A stretch of DNA of 64,000 nt from the NCBI RefSeq assembly GCF_900100735.1, contig NZ_FNCJ01000004.1, positions 436,019 through 500,018 of the forward strand. The letters run 5' to 3'. Below, in pieces: positions 30,447-40,433 of the stretch. The notes beneath the pieces are model-generated. The model was not told where the DNA came from and did not search any database. It was given only the letters and a program-made list of their open reading frames with translations. Position 1 is the first letter of the stretch. Each line of letters starts with the position of its first letter. The position numbers and the translations under genes are program-made. Source of the DNA: Paraburkholderia phenazinium (GTDB lineage Bacteria > Pseudomonadota > Gammaproteobacteria > Burkholderiales > Burkholderiaceae).

Positions 30447-30482
30447 CGGCGTACGACCAGCGTTAAAAATGGTCGTACGCCG
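30447..30482. repeat. Perfect 13-bp inverted repeat before the replication-type gene
   Basis: CGGCGTACGACCA (30447-30459) and TGGTCGTACGCCG (30470-30482) are exact complements around GCGTTAAAAA. It may be a terminator for the paralog operon or, given the gene that follows, part of a replication origin or initiator binding site. Confidence 0.65.
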
Positions 30483-30487
30483 AATGC

Positions 30488-30750
30488 TCAAAATACACTG
30501 ACTTTTTGCAGCCATGGTCCGCACGATTCAGCCCATAGACACGTCCCCGATGCTCGCCGAGCAGGCCAACTGCCATCAAGCTCCCATCGGCACTCGTCAA
30601 CTTTTTCGCCAGGAAGTTGTTAGCCGCAACTATCCATCACACAGCAATCGCCAGCTCCAGTCGCCCTGCTCGGATGCGCGCTCAATCCGGATCGAGCGTC
30701 GCGCGACCGTGCTGCCCGTCACCAAAATACACTCGATTTTTGCAGCCATG
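30488..30750 (+). repeat. Duplicated leader AAAATACACT...TTTTTGCAGCCATG
   Basis: The stretch CAAAATACACTxxxTTTTTGCAGCCATG occurs at 30489-30516 and again at 30723-30750, each ending in an ATG in the same frame. The second ATG is the likely start of the replication gene. The copies flank about 200 bases that encode an open but unusual peptide. Confidence 0.6.
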
Positions 30751-32007
30751 ATCGACACTCTTCTCGTCAAAGGACCGCTTGGACCGCATCAAACCCACCA
30801 CCGGAAGCGCCTGGCGCAGATGTCACTCGGCCGCTTTTCCTGCGAAAAAAGCAAGCCGACCGTTACCTACGTCAATAGCCCTCTCACCGGTGCGCAAATG
30901 GAGGTACGGTACTGGGTTGAGCAGGCCGGCGGATCATGGATCGCGACTGCGTCGGTGAGGATTCCGCTGGCATCGGCGACCATCGGCCAGAACTATGCAC
31001 ATGTGGGTCTCGCCGACATCGAGCTTGAAAAGCGGTGCGCAGGTCAGTTGGCAAAGATTGCCCTGACCGCATGCGGCTTTTCTCAGGACGAGATCGACAA
31101 CTTTATCCAACATGTGCGTGTCGAGCAGTTGGAACTGACGTGGCACACGCACACGAAAAGCCGCAACGCCCAGCGGAACCTGATGAAGCGTACGCGCGAG
31201 GCATTCGACGGTCTGCGAGCGCTCAGCAGACGCCACGATGTCATCGTGCGGGACGTCGATTTCCGCGAGAAGAACAATGCGAGCAGCCTGCTCGTTACGT
31301 TGAAGACTGGCGACGAATTTCGCCAGTATCCGAAGTATGATCAGGTTCTTGCCAAAACGAACCGGGGAAAGAGCAAATATGCAGTTTCACCGTCGATCCG
31401 GTCCCATGCTAAGGAGCTCCTCGGGGCGATCGATAGCCACGTGCGCAACGAAATCATTCTTGGCCCCGAGACGCTGGAGAGGCTGAAGCTATCGCATCCG
31501 AACGCGTGGACGCCCGATACCATGCGAGAGGTCGTGGAGTGGTTTTGGCAAAAGGCGGGGCTGAGCATTGCGTCTTCTTTCGATCCCTCTGCGCTCGGGG
31601 AGGCGGCGCGACAGACGTTGGTTCGTTATGAAGCTGGGGATCCTATCGAACAGTCGCTGTCTGACTCTACGTTCACGCGCCACCGCCAAGAAATCCTCGC
31701 TGCGGGCGGCCCGGACATTGCCCCTCGCGCCGCAGGCGTCATGGACAGGCTGAAATCCGTGGGGCGGCAGCTCGCATACGACAAACGCTGGCGAGTGCCG
31801 ACCGAGTTTCGGAATCTGGTGCTGTGTGATGCCACTGCCCCGGCGATTATCGAGGAACTGAAACAAGGGCTCGAATATGTCCGCGATGGCGTACTGCCGG
31901 AGATCGCCGACGAGACAGCGCGGGACGCGTGGTTGAGTCGCTGGAACAAGTTCGTGCAGAGCGAGCGACTATGGGACCAGCAGTTTGGCCTTCGGACGAT
32001 CGACTGA
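30748..32007 (+). CDS. Putative phage/plasmid replication initiator
   Basis: From the ATG at 30748 the protein has 419 residues and opens MIDTLLVKGPLGPH, like replication proteins of the phage II/X (Phage_CRI-like) group. Central features are VRVEQLELTWHTHTKS and a beta pattern SSLLVTLKTGDEFRQYPKYDQVL, ending with a conserved Tyr and Lys region that could be catalytic in rolling-circle initiation. A longer frame starts at the first copy of the leader (30514, 497 residues), but its extra part has no domain character. The palindrome and repeats upstream suit an origin. Identity is moderately sure only. Confidence 0.5.
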   Translation: MIDTLLVKGPLGPHQTHHRKRLAQMSLGRFSCEKSKPTVTYVNSPLTGAQMEVRYWVEQAGGSWIATASVRIPLASATIGQNYAHVGLADIELEKRCAGQLAKIALTACGFSQDEIDNFIQHVRVEQLELTWHTHTKSRNAQRNLMKRTREAFDGLRALSRRHDVIVRDVDFREKNNASSLLVTLKTGDEFRQYPKYDQVLAKTNRGKSKYAVSPSIRSHAKELLGAIDSHVRNEIILGPETLERLKLSHPNAWTPDTMREVVEWFWQKAGLSIASSFDPSALGEAARQTLVRYEAGDPIEQSLSDSTFTRHRQEILAAGGPDIAPRAAGVMDRLKSVGRQLAYDKRWRVPTEFRNLVLCDATAPAIIEELKQGLEYVRDGVLPEIADETARDAWLSRWNKFVQSERLWDQQFGLRTID

Positions 32008-32165
32008 ATTCCGTAGTCGATCCCGTGGCGTCAGTGACGGCCGTCCGATAAACTGACAGCCACACTCCCGAACTGCCAGTCTGATCTCAGACTGGCGACC
32101 AAGCGGCATCGTGCCCGTGCGGCGCGGAAGCTAGTTCCTTTACTGTATTGGCTGGTCTAGGCGAC

Positions 32166-33533
32166 ATGGGCATGCGACGCATCGACATCAAAAAATTTAA
32201 CGCATTGGCGGCGCACACACGTAGTCCGGCGGCGGCGTACGTGAGTCAGGAACTTGACTGGTTTGCCAACGACGACGAGACACTGCTGGCAACACTGCTG
32301 CTCGATACGGTGGATGGTGACTACGTGGGTGTTGTGCTGGGGCGAGACGAAATGGGGCGGTTTCGGTGCATTGACGTTGAGTCGAGCCTCCCTACGAAGG
32401 AGGACGCTGAAGCTTGGATCCAGCGGGCGATGGCGTGGCATGGCCGTGACAAGCAGACCACGTTTCCGCAGGGCGATGGGAAAAATACCAGGCCTCTTGA
32501 CCTCTTTACGCCAATTGTCCCGCCCGGGAAATTACATCCCAGTTTTGTTAGGCTTTGCCAAAGCAAAGCGTTTGCTCCGGCACGTCGTCTGATTGCAGAG
32601 ATCATGCCGCACTACGTCGATGTAGATGGAAATTTCGTCGAGCAGTTTCAGACAACGGGTTTCGATGCGAGGCTGTGGGAGCTATACCTGCATTCCTATC
32701 TGGTTGAGGAACAGCTTTTCATCGAGCGTGAGCACGATCGCCCTGATTTTTTTGTCAAGAAGTACGGTAAGTCCGTCGCGATCGAAGCCACTATCGTTGG
32801 CCGTCGTACCGATAGGCCGGTCTCATACTTCAAAACCGAAATAAGTCTGCCGCGCGATCACGAGGAAGTGCTACGCCGTCGGGAACACGAAATTCCGATC
32901 CGCTTCGGGAGCCCGCTTTTCAGCAAGCTCCAGAAACGTTACTGGGAGTTGGACCACGTCAAAGGTCTGCCGCTGGTCTTTGCCATCGCTGACTTCCATG
33001 ACGACCAGTCGATGATGTGGACATCGACTGCGCTTATCGACTACCTCTACGCTGTTCGTCACGACTTCCACTTCGATGAGAACGGGCAACTGGTAATCAC
33101 GCCGTTGAAGATCGAGAAGCACAAGGTCGGCAACAAAGAGATCCCGTCGGGCTTTTTCTTCCAGGCTGACGCCGAGCACATCAGTGCAGTACTCTTTTCG
33201 GCGAGCGGCACGATCTCAAAGTTCAACAGATTGGGCAGGCAGGCCGGCTTCAAGGTACCAGGTCACGTCATGGTACGTATTGGCACACACTACGATCACA
33301 ATCCAAACGCCCACTTGCCCCGGCCGTTTAAGTACATCGTAGACGAAACCCAAAGCGAGACCTGGGCGGAAGGTCTGTCGATGTTCCATAATCCCAACGC
33401 GCTGCATCCCGTTCCAGAAGAGTTATTTCCGACCATCGCACACCACAGGTTCCGAGACGGCCAGATCCTCAGTACCTTGCCGGAATTTCACCCCTATGCC
33501 TCGCTTACGATGAACCTTCTTGGTAAGGAATAG
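32166..33533 (+). CDS. Unknown protein with nuclease-like core (often mis-named glycosaminoglycan attachment site)
   Basis: 455 residues from ATG 32166 (AGG upstream; 32172 and a TTG at 32148 are alternatives). I recognise the general family: N-terminal DIKKFN and LGRDEMGRFRCIDVE, then FVEQFQTTGFDARLWELYLHSYLVEE. It is followed by RPDFFVKKYGKSVAIEAT, with Asp194 and Glu207, which looks like the core of a PD-(D/E)xK nuclease, though Thr209 stands where Lys is expected. The family is frequent on mobile regions and uncharacterised. It stands alone between the replication gene and the second recombinase. Confidence 0.6.
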   Translation: MGMRRIDIKKFNALAAHTRSPAAAYVSQELDWFANDDETLLATLLLDTVDGDYVGVVLGRDEMGRFRCIDVESSLPTKEDAEAWIQRAMAWHGRDKQTTFPQGDGKNTRPLDLFTPIVPPGKLHPSFVRLCQSKAFAPARRLIAEIMPHYVDVDGNFVEQFQTTGFDARLWELYLHSYLVEEQLFIEREHDRPDFFVKKYGKSVAIEATIVGRRTDRPVSYFKTEISLPRDHEEVLRRREHEIPIRFGSPLFSKLQKRYWELDHVKGLPLVFAIADFHDDQSMMWTSTALIDYLYAVRHDFHFDENGQLVITPLKIEKHKVGNKEIPSGFFFQADAEHISAVLFSASGTISKFNRLGRQAGFKVPGHVMVRIGTHYDHNPNAHLPRPFKYIVDETQSETWAEGLSMFHNPNALHPVPEELFPTIAHHRFRDGQILSTLPEFHPYASLTMNLLGKE

Positions 33534-33802
33534 GCGTCGAGCGTCGACCATGAAACGCTGATGTTTCGTTTGGCTCACCATCAACGCAGCGAATCGACGC
33601 CTACAACTGTTCCAGACTCGTGACTCCGACACGCTGCTGCGTCAAAGTTAGCTGAAGTACAGTCGGCTATCGACTATTGATAAAATACATTATGCATAGC
33701 CGTGCGCCACCGTTAATACCACCAACTTTGCCAGTCGAATTAAAAGAATAACCGATTTTAATCCATTCAACTGCGCACGGCACGGAGAAAAAAGGAAAAC
33801 CC

Positions 33803-34756
33803 GTGTCAAACAGTTTAATTCCCACGCATCAAGAGCCACCCCGATCCCTCACTGCCGTCGAATTCCACCAGCTCGCGAACGTCCCGCCCGAGAAAGAGTG
33901 GTTTGCGAACATCGACAACGCCCGAACTAGACGCGCATATCAGATCGACCTGCGCGATTTCATGAACTTCATCGGCATCGCGCAGGCAACCGATTTTCGC
34001 ACCGTCACGCGCGCGCACGTCCTCGCTTGGCGCAAGCATCTCGAAGCTCGCCAGCTATCCGGCGCGACGATCCGGCGCAAGCTCGCCGCACTGTCGTCGC
34101 TGTTCGACTACCTGTGCGAACGCAACGCGGTCTCGTTGAATCCCGTCGCCGGCGTGAAAAGACCTCGCGGAAACAATAACGAAGGCAAAACACCTGCGCT
34201 AGGTGACCATCAAGCCCGCGCGCTGCTCGATACGCCGGATCCCGACACGCTCAAGGGCAAGCGCGACCGCGCCATGATCGCCGTGCTGCTGTGCCACGGC
34301 CTGCGCCGCGAAGAGCTGTGTTTGCTCAAAGTTCGCGACATTCACGACCGACGCGGCGTGCCGCATCTGCGAATACACGGGAAGGGGAACAAAATTCGCT
34401 ACTTGCCGGTGCATCCGGCGAGCGCCGAACGTATTCACGCCTATCTGGAAATGGCCGGACACGGCGCAATAACGGATGCGCCGCTGTTCCAGCCTGTGCG
34501 CAAGACCGGTGCGTCAATCACTGCCGATGGGGTCTACAAATGCGTACTCGCCTATGCTCAGCAGGCGAAGATCAGCGTTGACGGATTCGGCGTGCACAGC
34601 CTGCGCGCAACCGCCGCCACCAACGCGCTCGAACACGAAGCCGACATTGCTAAGGTGCAGGAGTGGCTAGGCCACGCGAACATCGCGACGACCCGCCTCT
34701 ATGACCGGCGCAAGAGCCGCCCCGAGGACTCGCCTACTTTCAAGGTATCGTATTAG
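33803..34756 (+). CDS. XerC/D-like tyrosine recombinase
   Basis: 317 residues. The N-terminal SAM-like core-binding domain ([36 protein letters not shown]) is followed by a full catalytic domain: [52 protein letters not shown]. All six catalytic positions are present. The start is GTG at 33803 with AAGGAAAA before it. AT-rich DNA before the gene (33660-33780) likely carries its promoter. It probably mobilises or resolves the island whose left part holds the P4-type integrase. Confidence 0.92.
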   Translation: MSNSLIPTHQEPPRSLTAVEFHQLANVPPEKEWFANIDNARTRRAYQIDLRDFMNFIGIAQATDFRTVTRAHVLAWRKHLEARQLSGATIRRKLAALSSLFDYLCERNAVSLNPVAGVKRPRGNNNEGKTPALGDHQARALLDTPDPDTLKGKRDRAMIAVLLCHGLRREELCLLKVRDIHDRRGVPHLRIHGKGNKIRYLPVHPASAERIHAYLEMAGHGAITDAPLFQPVRKTGASITADGVYKCVLAYAQQAKISVDGFGVHSLRATAATNALEHEADIAKVQEWLGHANIATTRLYDRRKSRPEDSPTFKVSY

Positions 34757-35083
34757 CAATCACATCGGCCACCCACGACCAGATTCGATCTCGGCACGTC
34801 GTTGAGATCGATCGTCGCAAGTCGACCCGTTTGAGTCATCGGGGCAAAGCCGACGACCGTCTGCTCACGGACTCAACTTGAGACGCTCGCGGACGCCGTA
34901 GGACTTATCGCACGGCGGCCTCTGAGGAGGGCGCGAAGTGCTGGCAGCGGTCGATGGGCAACACGGGGGAAGGTTCTAATTTTTTGCCTTTAGCCTACGC
35001 ATCCCCCGGGCGTTGCCCCCTGCGTTTGAGTCAGCTCTGCGCAGGCGCAAGTCTGCGGGGCTCACGTTGCTGCGCCGATCCGC
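34757..35083. other. 327-base gap between recombinase and porin
   Basis: No credible gene or strong repeat is seen. GC content returns toward that of the core, so the island edge may lie here. Confidence 0.35.
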
Positions 35084-36181
35084 TTAGAACGATGTGCGGA
35101 TCCCGACTCGCGCCACTGTTTGATTGTTGGCTGATGATTCACCGCCACTGTCGCCAATCAGCGGAAGAATGTTCGGGCCTGACATTTTTACGTAGACCGT
35201 CTGCAAATAACAGTCGGTGCGCTTGGACAACCGATAGTCAGCCATCAGCCCGAGTTGGTTCTGATGTGCGGAGGAGCGGTCTGTCGAAAATACGTTAGAC
35301 ACGTTCGAGTAACTGTACATCGCACCGACGAACCACTGTGCCGTAAGGCTAACTTTCGCGTTAAATTCAATGGTGTCGAATTTCAGTGTACTCACGGGGA
35401 TCGTCGGACGGTCGACGATTTCAGTGTGGCTATACACGAGGCCGAGCGTGGCGGCTCCGATCGTGTAGTTTGCGCCTGCACTAGCGACGCGTTGTTGGGC
35501 GGAATCATATGGCGATCCTGTAACGGCACCGCTGGTGTTGGCGCTCGCATTGTCGATATCCATGAACGCCACACCGGCCGCCAGTGGACCATTCACGTAC
35601 TTCGCGCCGACGCTCCACGCGCGGTTATCCGCGAACGCCCCCGCCTGATTGCTGAAACCGTAGAGGCCACCGAACTGCAATCCCGAGTAATTCGCGCTCG
35701 TGTATTTCACCGAGTTATCAATCCGGAAGGATTCTCCGGTATTGTCGTTGTCAAAAAGGTGCTCGAAAAGTGCACCGCCCCAAGTCCCGGTCGCAGTCAG
35801 CGGGGCGACGTAATCGACCACGGAATCATATTGTCGCCCGAACGTCACCCCACCAATGTTGTCCGAGGTGATGCCAACGTATGCCTGGCGACCAAACATC
35901 TGTCCGTTCGGAAGTGCTGTACCGTTGTTCAGGCTGAAGCCGTTTTCGAGCAGAAAGAGCGCACTCACGCCGCCACCCAGATCTTCCTGTCCTTTTAGGC
36001 CCCATCGATCGCCTTGCTGCTGCACTCCACTTACCAGAGCGTAGATGGAGTGTCCGCCGACATTGCTTGTGTATTGAAAACCTTCGTCAATCGATCCATA
36101 GAGAGTCACACTACTTTGCGCGTGGGCGATACTCGTAAGGACGCCTAGCGTCGGAAGGAGAAGATACTTTTTAATTCTCAT
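35084..36181 (-). CDS. Gram-negative porin (OmpC-like, trimeric type)
   Basis: A signal peptide (MRIKKYLLLPTLGVLTSIAHA) precedes QSSVTLYGSIDEGFQY, the standard opening of Burkholderia porins. SRWGLKGQEDLGGGVSALFLLENGF-like text, FGRQAYVGI and the C-terminal Phe in ARVGIRTSF fit a 16-strand barrel inserted by the Bam complex. I choose ATG 36181; a GTG two codons upstream is possible. With 365 residues it is a normal general-diffusion porin. An IS3 remnant lies upstream and may have brought or cut its control region. Confidence 0.92.
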   Translation of the reverse strand: MRIKKYLLLPTLGVLTSIAHAQSSVTLYGSIDEGFQYTSNVGGHSIYALVSGVQQQGDRWGLKGQEDLGGGVSALFLLENGFSLNNGTALPNGQMFGRQAYVGITSDNIGGVTFGRQYDSVVDYVAPLTATGTWGGALFEHLFDNDNTGESFRIDNSVKYTSANYSGLQFGGLYGFSNQAGAFADNRAWSVGAKYVNGPLAAGVAFMDIDNASANTSGAVTGSPYDSAQQRVASAGANYTIGAATLGLVYSHTEIVDRPTIPVSTLKFDTIEFNAKVSLTAQWFVGAMYSYSNVSNVFSTDRSSAHQNQLGLMADYRLSKRTDCYLQTVYVKMSGPNILPLIGDSGGESSANNQTVARVGIRTSF

Positions 36182-36346
36182 TGGCACCCCGTGTTTTTAT
36201 AGCTATACCGTCTGACCGTTTAATTTTCGGGTGGGATTGTACCGTGACAATCTTTCACCAAGATTTCCCGCAAAGGGTTATGCCGCACGCATATTGCGTC
36301 GCAGCGGACCGTAAAAAATGCACGCCACGTGCTGGCGTGTTGCATC

Positions 36347-36742
36347 CAATACACGTCCATTGCCTTCGGGAGGCGTTGCCGCGAGGCTGGCGTGCAGCCG
36401 TCAATGGGGACGGCCGGCGACGCCTATGACAACGCCATGTGCGAATCATTCTTCGGCACGCTCGAGACGGAGCTGCTGATGCGAGAACACTTCGCGACCC
36501 ACGAGCAGGCCCGCGCACGCATCTTCTGGTTTCTGGAGGGCTGGTACAACATACGCCGCCTGCATAGCAGTATCGGCTATTGCTCGCCGCTCGAATTCGA
36601 AAACCTGCATTCGCAGGATCAAATGTCATCGCCGCGCGGGTTGCCCACCGCCGGGCAGCGCCATGGTCGTGACAGGCGACCCGCCGCCCGGCCGTGGACA
36701 ACCCGCGACTCAACACTCCCCGGAGGTTCAACATCACACTAA
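36347..36742 (+). pseudogene. C-terminal fragment of an IS3-family transposase
   Basis: Homology begins abruptly at QYTSIAFGRRCREAGVQPSMG and continues with DNAMCESFFGTLETELL, holding the final Glu of the DDE site, and RLHSSIGYCSPLEFE. The upstream two thirds of the transposase and the partner orfA are missing. After LEFENLHSQ the frame runs on into unrelated sequence. Confidence 0.8.
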
Positions 36743-36813
36743 ACCCAACTGCAAATCTGTCCGTTGAACCGGGTCAATCTCAACTCGGTCTGAGACGTCG
36801 GCGTTGCAAAACG

Positions 36814-37368
36814 CTACTCAACTCCGCGGCGGGACATGCTGGAGAATACGTAGCAATCTCTCGCCCGATTCCCGAACGCTGGAAGCACCAACCATTTCCG
36901 CAACGTCCCCTCACACTGAAATCCCAGTTTCTCCAAAACTCGTCTTGAGCCCGTGTTTTCAACATCACACACCGTCCAGATTCTTTGGACGTTGGGCCAG
37001 CGCCATAGTGCCGAAATAGCGGCCCGGCCAGCCTCGACTGCTAGGCCGCGTCCCCAGAACCGCTTGCCGATTCCAAAGTGGATTTCGGTCTTGTGTCCCT
37101 CTGGGATTACGACAAATAAGCCAATCGGATCATCATCGTCGAGTGTGCTAATGACCCAGGAAAATGGCGCACCAGCTTCATCCCAAGCTGTGATGCACCA
37201 CTGTTCGAGCATCGTCTCGGTGCGGGCGACATCCTCATGGGCGCGCCGCTGCAGGAAGCGTGTGCAATTCTGGGCTCCCGTGTAATTCTTGAATAGGACT
37301 GGTGCATCACCTTGTCGCGCGCGACGCAAACGCAGGCGCTCTGTCAGTAGCTCAACTCGATCCTCCAT
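36814..37368 (-). CDS. GNAT-family N-acetyltransferase (RimJ/RimL type)
   Basis: 184 residues. It opens TERLRLRRARQGDAPVLFKNY and has the acetyl-CoA loop FGIGKRFWGRGLAVEAGRAAI and the late motif ENTGSRRVLEKLGFQCEGTLR, the RimJ/RimL pattern. Such enzymes acetylate protein N-termini or small molecules, including some antibiotics; the substrate is not readable. It is divergent from the epimerase-like gene. Confidence 0.87.
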   Translation of the reverse strand: MEDRVELLTERLRLRRARQGDAPVLFKNYTGAQNCTRFLQRRAHEDVARTETMLEQWCITAWDEAGAPFSWVISTLDDDDPIGLFVVIPEGHKTEIHFGIGKRFWGRGLAVEAGRAAISALWRWPNVQRIWTVCDVENTGSRRVLEKLGFQCEGTLRKWLVLPAFGNRARDCYVFSSMSRRGVE

Positions 37369-37625
37369 CCCGGTCCCTTGCTAGCGTCCATTTCCTAAGC
37401 TCGGATTGTCTCCAATCCAGGACCGGATGTCGAACGTCGCTTTCTGGCCGCGTGACGTCTCATGCAATCGGCATACGCAGCTTCAACCGCGCCAGGCTGC
37501 GATCGGCAGCGCGCGACCCGCTAGAGACATCCAGCGTTCTCGATAGCCGCCATTCGGTTACCAAGCCGAACGCGGAAGTTTGGTGTGTTAAGTTTTCGGA
37601 TTATCGAACCGGATATGGAGCCCAG

Positions 37626-38606
37626 ATGCGAATTCTAGTGGTGGGAGGCACGCTCTTTCTTGGTCGCCACATCGTTGAAGCGGCTCTGAAGCGTGGACAT
37701 GACGTAACGATGTTCAATCGAGGCCGAGAAAATCCTGCATTATTTCCTGAAATTGAACACCTCGTCGGTGACCGGAATTCGAATCTGTCGACTTTGGCGA
37801 GCCGACAATTTGACGCCGTAATCGACCCCTCGGCGTATAACCCCGAGCAAATCGACCTTGTACTCTCTGCCCTCAAGGTGCCTCCGGAACACTACACGTT
37901 CATCTCTACCATATCTGCATATCGTAGCTTCCGGCCCGGCGTCCGCTATGACGAAGACGCCGTCTTGCTTTCAGGCAATGATGGTTATGGCGCGCTGAAG
38001 GCGAGGACGGAAACCGCAATTCAGGCCGCTATGCCAGGGCGCGTCGCGATTCTAAGGCCAGGCTTAATCGCTGGTCCTCACGATCCCACCGATAGATTCA
38101 CGTATTGGATTCGCCGTCTTGACGCGGGTGGCCATGTACTTGTCCCCGGGCGTCTCGATCGCCCGATTCAGTTCATCGATGCACGAGACCTTGCCGAGTG
38201 GTCGGTGCAAATGGCCGAAGATAAGTTAAATGCCATCTTCAATGCGGTTGGCCCAGAATCAACGTTGACGATGAAACAGTTCCTCGATCAGTGCATCGAA
38301 GTCTCACAAAGCACAGCGCAGCTTGATTGGCTCACAGACGAGCAGGTACTCGCTGCTGGCATCGAAGGATGGACCGAACTTCCTCTCTGGTTCGCTGAAA
38401 GCGATGTCGCCGCCGGAGGAATTTTCTACGCTGATAATCGCCGTGCAATAGCGCACGGACTCGAATTCAGACCTCTGGCTCAAACCATCAAGGACACCCG
38501 GGATTGGAGCCGCGCGACCGGCGAGGTTAAAGAATCGCCCTTGCGGGTCAAAACGCTAAGTTCGGAGAAGGAACAAGCAACGCTTGCGCGCTTTGGTGGC
38601 TTCTAG
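37626..38606 (+). CDS. NAD-dependent epimerase/dehydratase family protein
   Basis: 326 residues from ATG 37626, which has GGAG five bases before it. The Rossmann opening MRILVVGGTLFLGRHIVEAALKRGHDVTMFNRG is an extended SDR signature with GGTxFLG. Later FISTISAYRSF and YGALKARTE give the Ser and Tyr/Lys-like region, here YGALK in place of the usual YxxxK. The family is close to atypical SDRs of the 37-kDa type. The substrate is unknown. Confidence 0.85.
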   Translation: MRILVVGGTLFLGRHIVEAALKRGHDVTMFNRGRENPALFPEIEHLVGDRNSNLSTLASRQFDAVIDPSAYNPEQIDLVLSALKVPPEHYTFISTISAYRSFRPGVRYDEDAVLLSGNDGYGALKARTETAIQAAMPGRVAILRPGLIAGPHDPTDRFTYWIRRLDAGGHVLVPGRLDRPIQFIDARDLAEWSVQMAEDKLNAIFNAVGPESTLTMKQFLDQCIEVSQSTAQLDWLTDEQVLAAGIEGWTELPLWFAESDVAAGGIFYADNRRAIAHGLEFRPLAQTIKDTRDWSRATGEVKESPLRVKTLSSEKEQATLARFGGF

Positions 38607-38833
38607 GCGACATTTCCTCGCCCGTTCTGAGGGACAGCGCTGAGCCATTGCCGTCCGGTACAGATGGTCGCCGATCTCGGCGGTGGTATCGAACGACCGA
38701 AGCTGGCCGCGTGCATGGACCATGCGATGGGCATACGTAGATCGAAACTCGTGAGCAGACAATCGGCTCCATCGAAGGGCCGCTTAGGTTGAATCCGGGC
38801 TCTACCAGTCGGTGCGGTCGCTCGACGGCATTC

Positions 38834-39307
38834 TTAGAATGCGCGAAACAAATCGTCTTTCGGATATGGCAGTGCGAGTTCCGGCATATCGCACCTTCCG
38901 AAATATTGGGTGGACTTGGTTTCGGAATCGCTGGGCACCGCGGAGCCGCCGATGATTTTGCATTGAAACAGCGTCACTACGTACTCAACATGGTCGCCGT
39001 TTGGATATGTGTATCGGAACGATCGGCCGCCGAACACGCCGAGAATACTGTGAATTCGAACCGCATATCCGGTCTCCTCCATTACCTCCCGGACGATTGC
39101 TTCTTGCGGGCTTTCTCCCAGTTCAATTCCGCCGGCTGGCAAACTCCATGTCTCACCTGACGACTTTTCCTGAAGGAGCAGTTTGCCTTCGTTATCGTGA
39201 ATCACGGCTGCAACGGAGGGACTCAATAGCAAATCGCTACCAACCTTTTTCCTCAGCCAATTGATGTAGGTTTCGTTATCAACGTGCAGCGACACTTTCA
39301 CCCCCAT
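38834..39307 (-). CDS. Nudix hydrolase
   Basis: 157 residues. The Nudix box is complete: Gly59, Glu65, then REVMEETGY at 73-81, fitting Gx5Ex7REUxEExGU. It follows SPSVAAVIHDNEGKLLLQEKSSGETWSLPAGG. Such enzymes split nucleoside diphosphate derivatives with a metal ion. The substrate cannot be told. It is convergent with the epimerase-like gene across a 227-base gap with no gene. Confidence 0.9.
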   Translation of the reverse strand: MGVKVSLHVDNETYINWLRKKVGSDLLLSPSVAAVIHDNEGKLLLQEKSSGETWSLPAGGIELGESPQEAIVREVMEETGYAVRIHSILGVFGGRSFRYTYPNGDHVEYVVTLFQCKIIGGSAVPSDSETKSTQYFGRCDMPELALPYPKDDLFRAF

Positions 39308-39420
39308 GAGTTCGTAGTTGTCCGATTGAAAATCACCTAGCGGACCTCCTGCCGCCGCCCTGCCGGGCGACGGGGTTAAAGTGAGTTTGCCAAAACCGCT
39401 TTAACCGGTAGGAGGTCATC

Positions 39421-40433
39421 ATGAACTATAGCGGCATTGACCTGCATTCGAACAACAGTGTGGTGAGTGTGATTGACGAAATGGACCGCGTGGTCGCCGA
39501 AAAGCGGCTGCCGAACGACCTCGTAAGGGTTCTGGCGTTCCTTGCCCCGTGGCGAGCTGAGCTGGCAGGCATCGTGGTCGAATCCACATACAACTGGTAC
39601 TGGCTGGTCGACGGCCTGCAGGCGGCCGGCTTCGTGGTACATCTGGCCAACACCACGGCGATCAAAAATACGATGGGCTCAAGCACAGTGGTGACGAGAC
39701 CGACGCGCGCTACCTGGCCCACCTGCTGCGCCTGGGCATCCTGCCTACCGGCACCATCCTGCCGGCGAAGCACCGGGAGGTGCGCGACCTGGCCCGCAAA
39801 CGCATGCAACTGGTACGCAGCCGCACCAGCCACATCCTCGCGGTCGAGAACACAACGGCGCGTCAGTACGGCACGCGAATCACGAGCAATCGGGTCAAGC
39901 AACTGGACGAGGCCGCTGTCGACCAACTGCACCTCCCGGAGGACGTGGCACTCGCGGTCCGCGCGAACGTCGCGGTCATCACGACCCTCTCGGCACAGAT
40001 TGCCATCGTGGAAAAGCGTCTTCAGGAAAAAGTCACGACACACGCAGACTATGCCCTCCTGACCACGGTGCCCGGTATTGGCCAGACGCTTGCCACTGTG
40101 ATCGTGCTGGAAACCGGGACCATCGAACGTTTCGCCAGCGCCGGCAACTTCGCCTCCTACGCGCGGTGCGTGGACAGCCAGCGCATGAGCAACGGCAAGA
40201 AAAAAAGCGAAGGCAATACCAGAAACGGAAATCCATACCTGTGCTGGGCATTCATCGAAGCAGCCAACTTCGCGATGCACTTTAGCGCCGAAGCCAGGCA
40301 GTTCTACGAGCGCAAGAAAGCCAGGACGAATTCAGTGGTCGCACGCAAGGCACTGGCCCACAAGCTCGCCCGTGCGTGCTTCCACATGCTGAAGGAGCGA
40401 AAACCATTTGATGTCAACCGCTGCTTCGCATAA
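39421..40433 (+). pseudogene. IS110-family transposase disrupted by a frameshift
   Basis: The first frame (MNYSGIDLHSNNSVVSV, with the first catalytic Asp) runs to about 39669 at an AAAAAT run. The homologous text continues one frame back as YDGLKHSGDETDARYLAHLLRLG through VPGIGQTLATVIVLETG, GNTRNGNPYLCWAFIEAANFA to the stop at 40433. Both the N-terminal DEDD domain and the C-terminal Ser domain are otherwise whole, so a single base loss or a recoding event separates them. The start has GGAGG before it. Confidence 0.85.
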
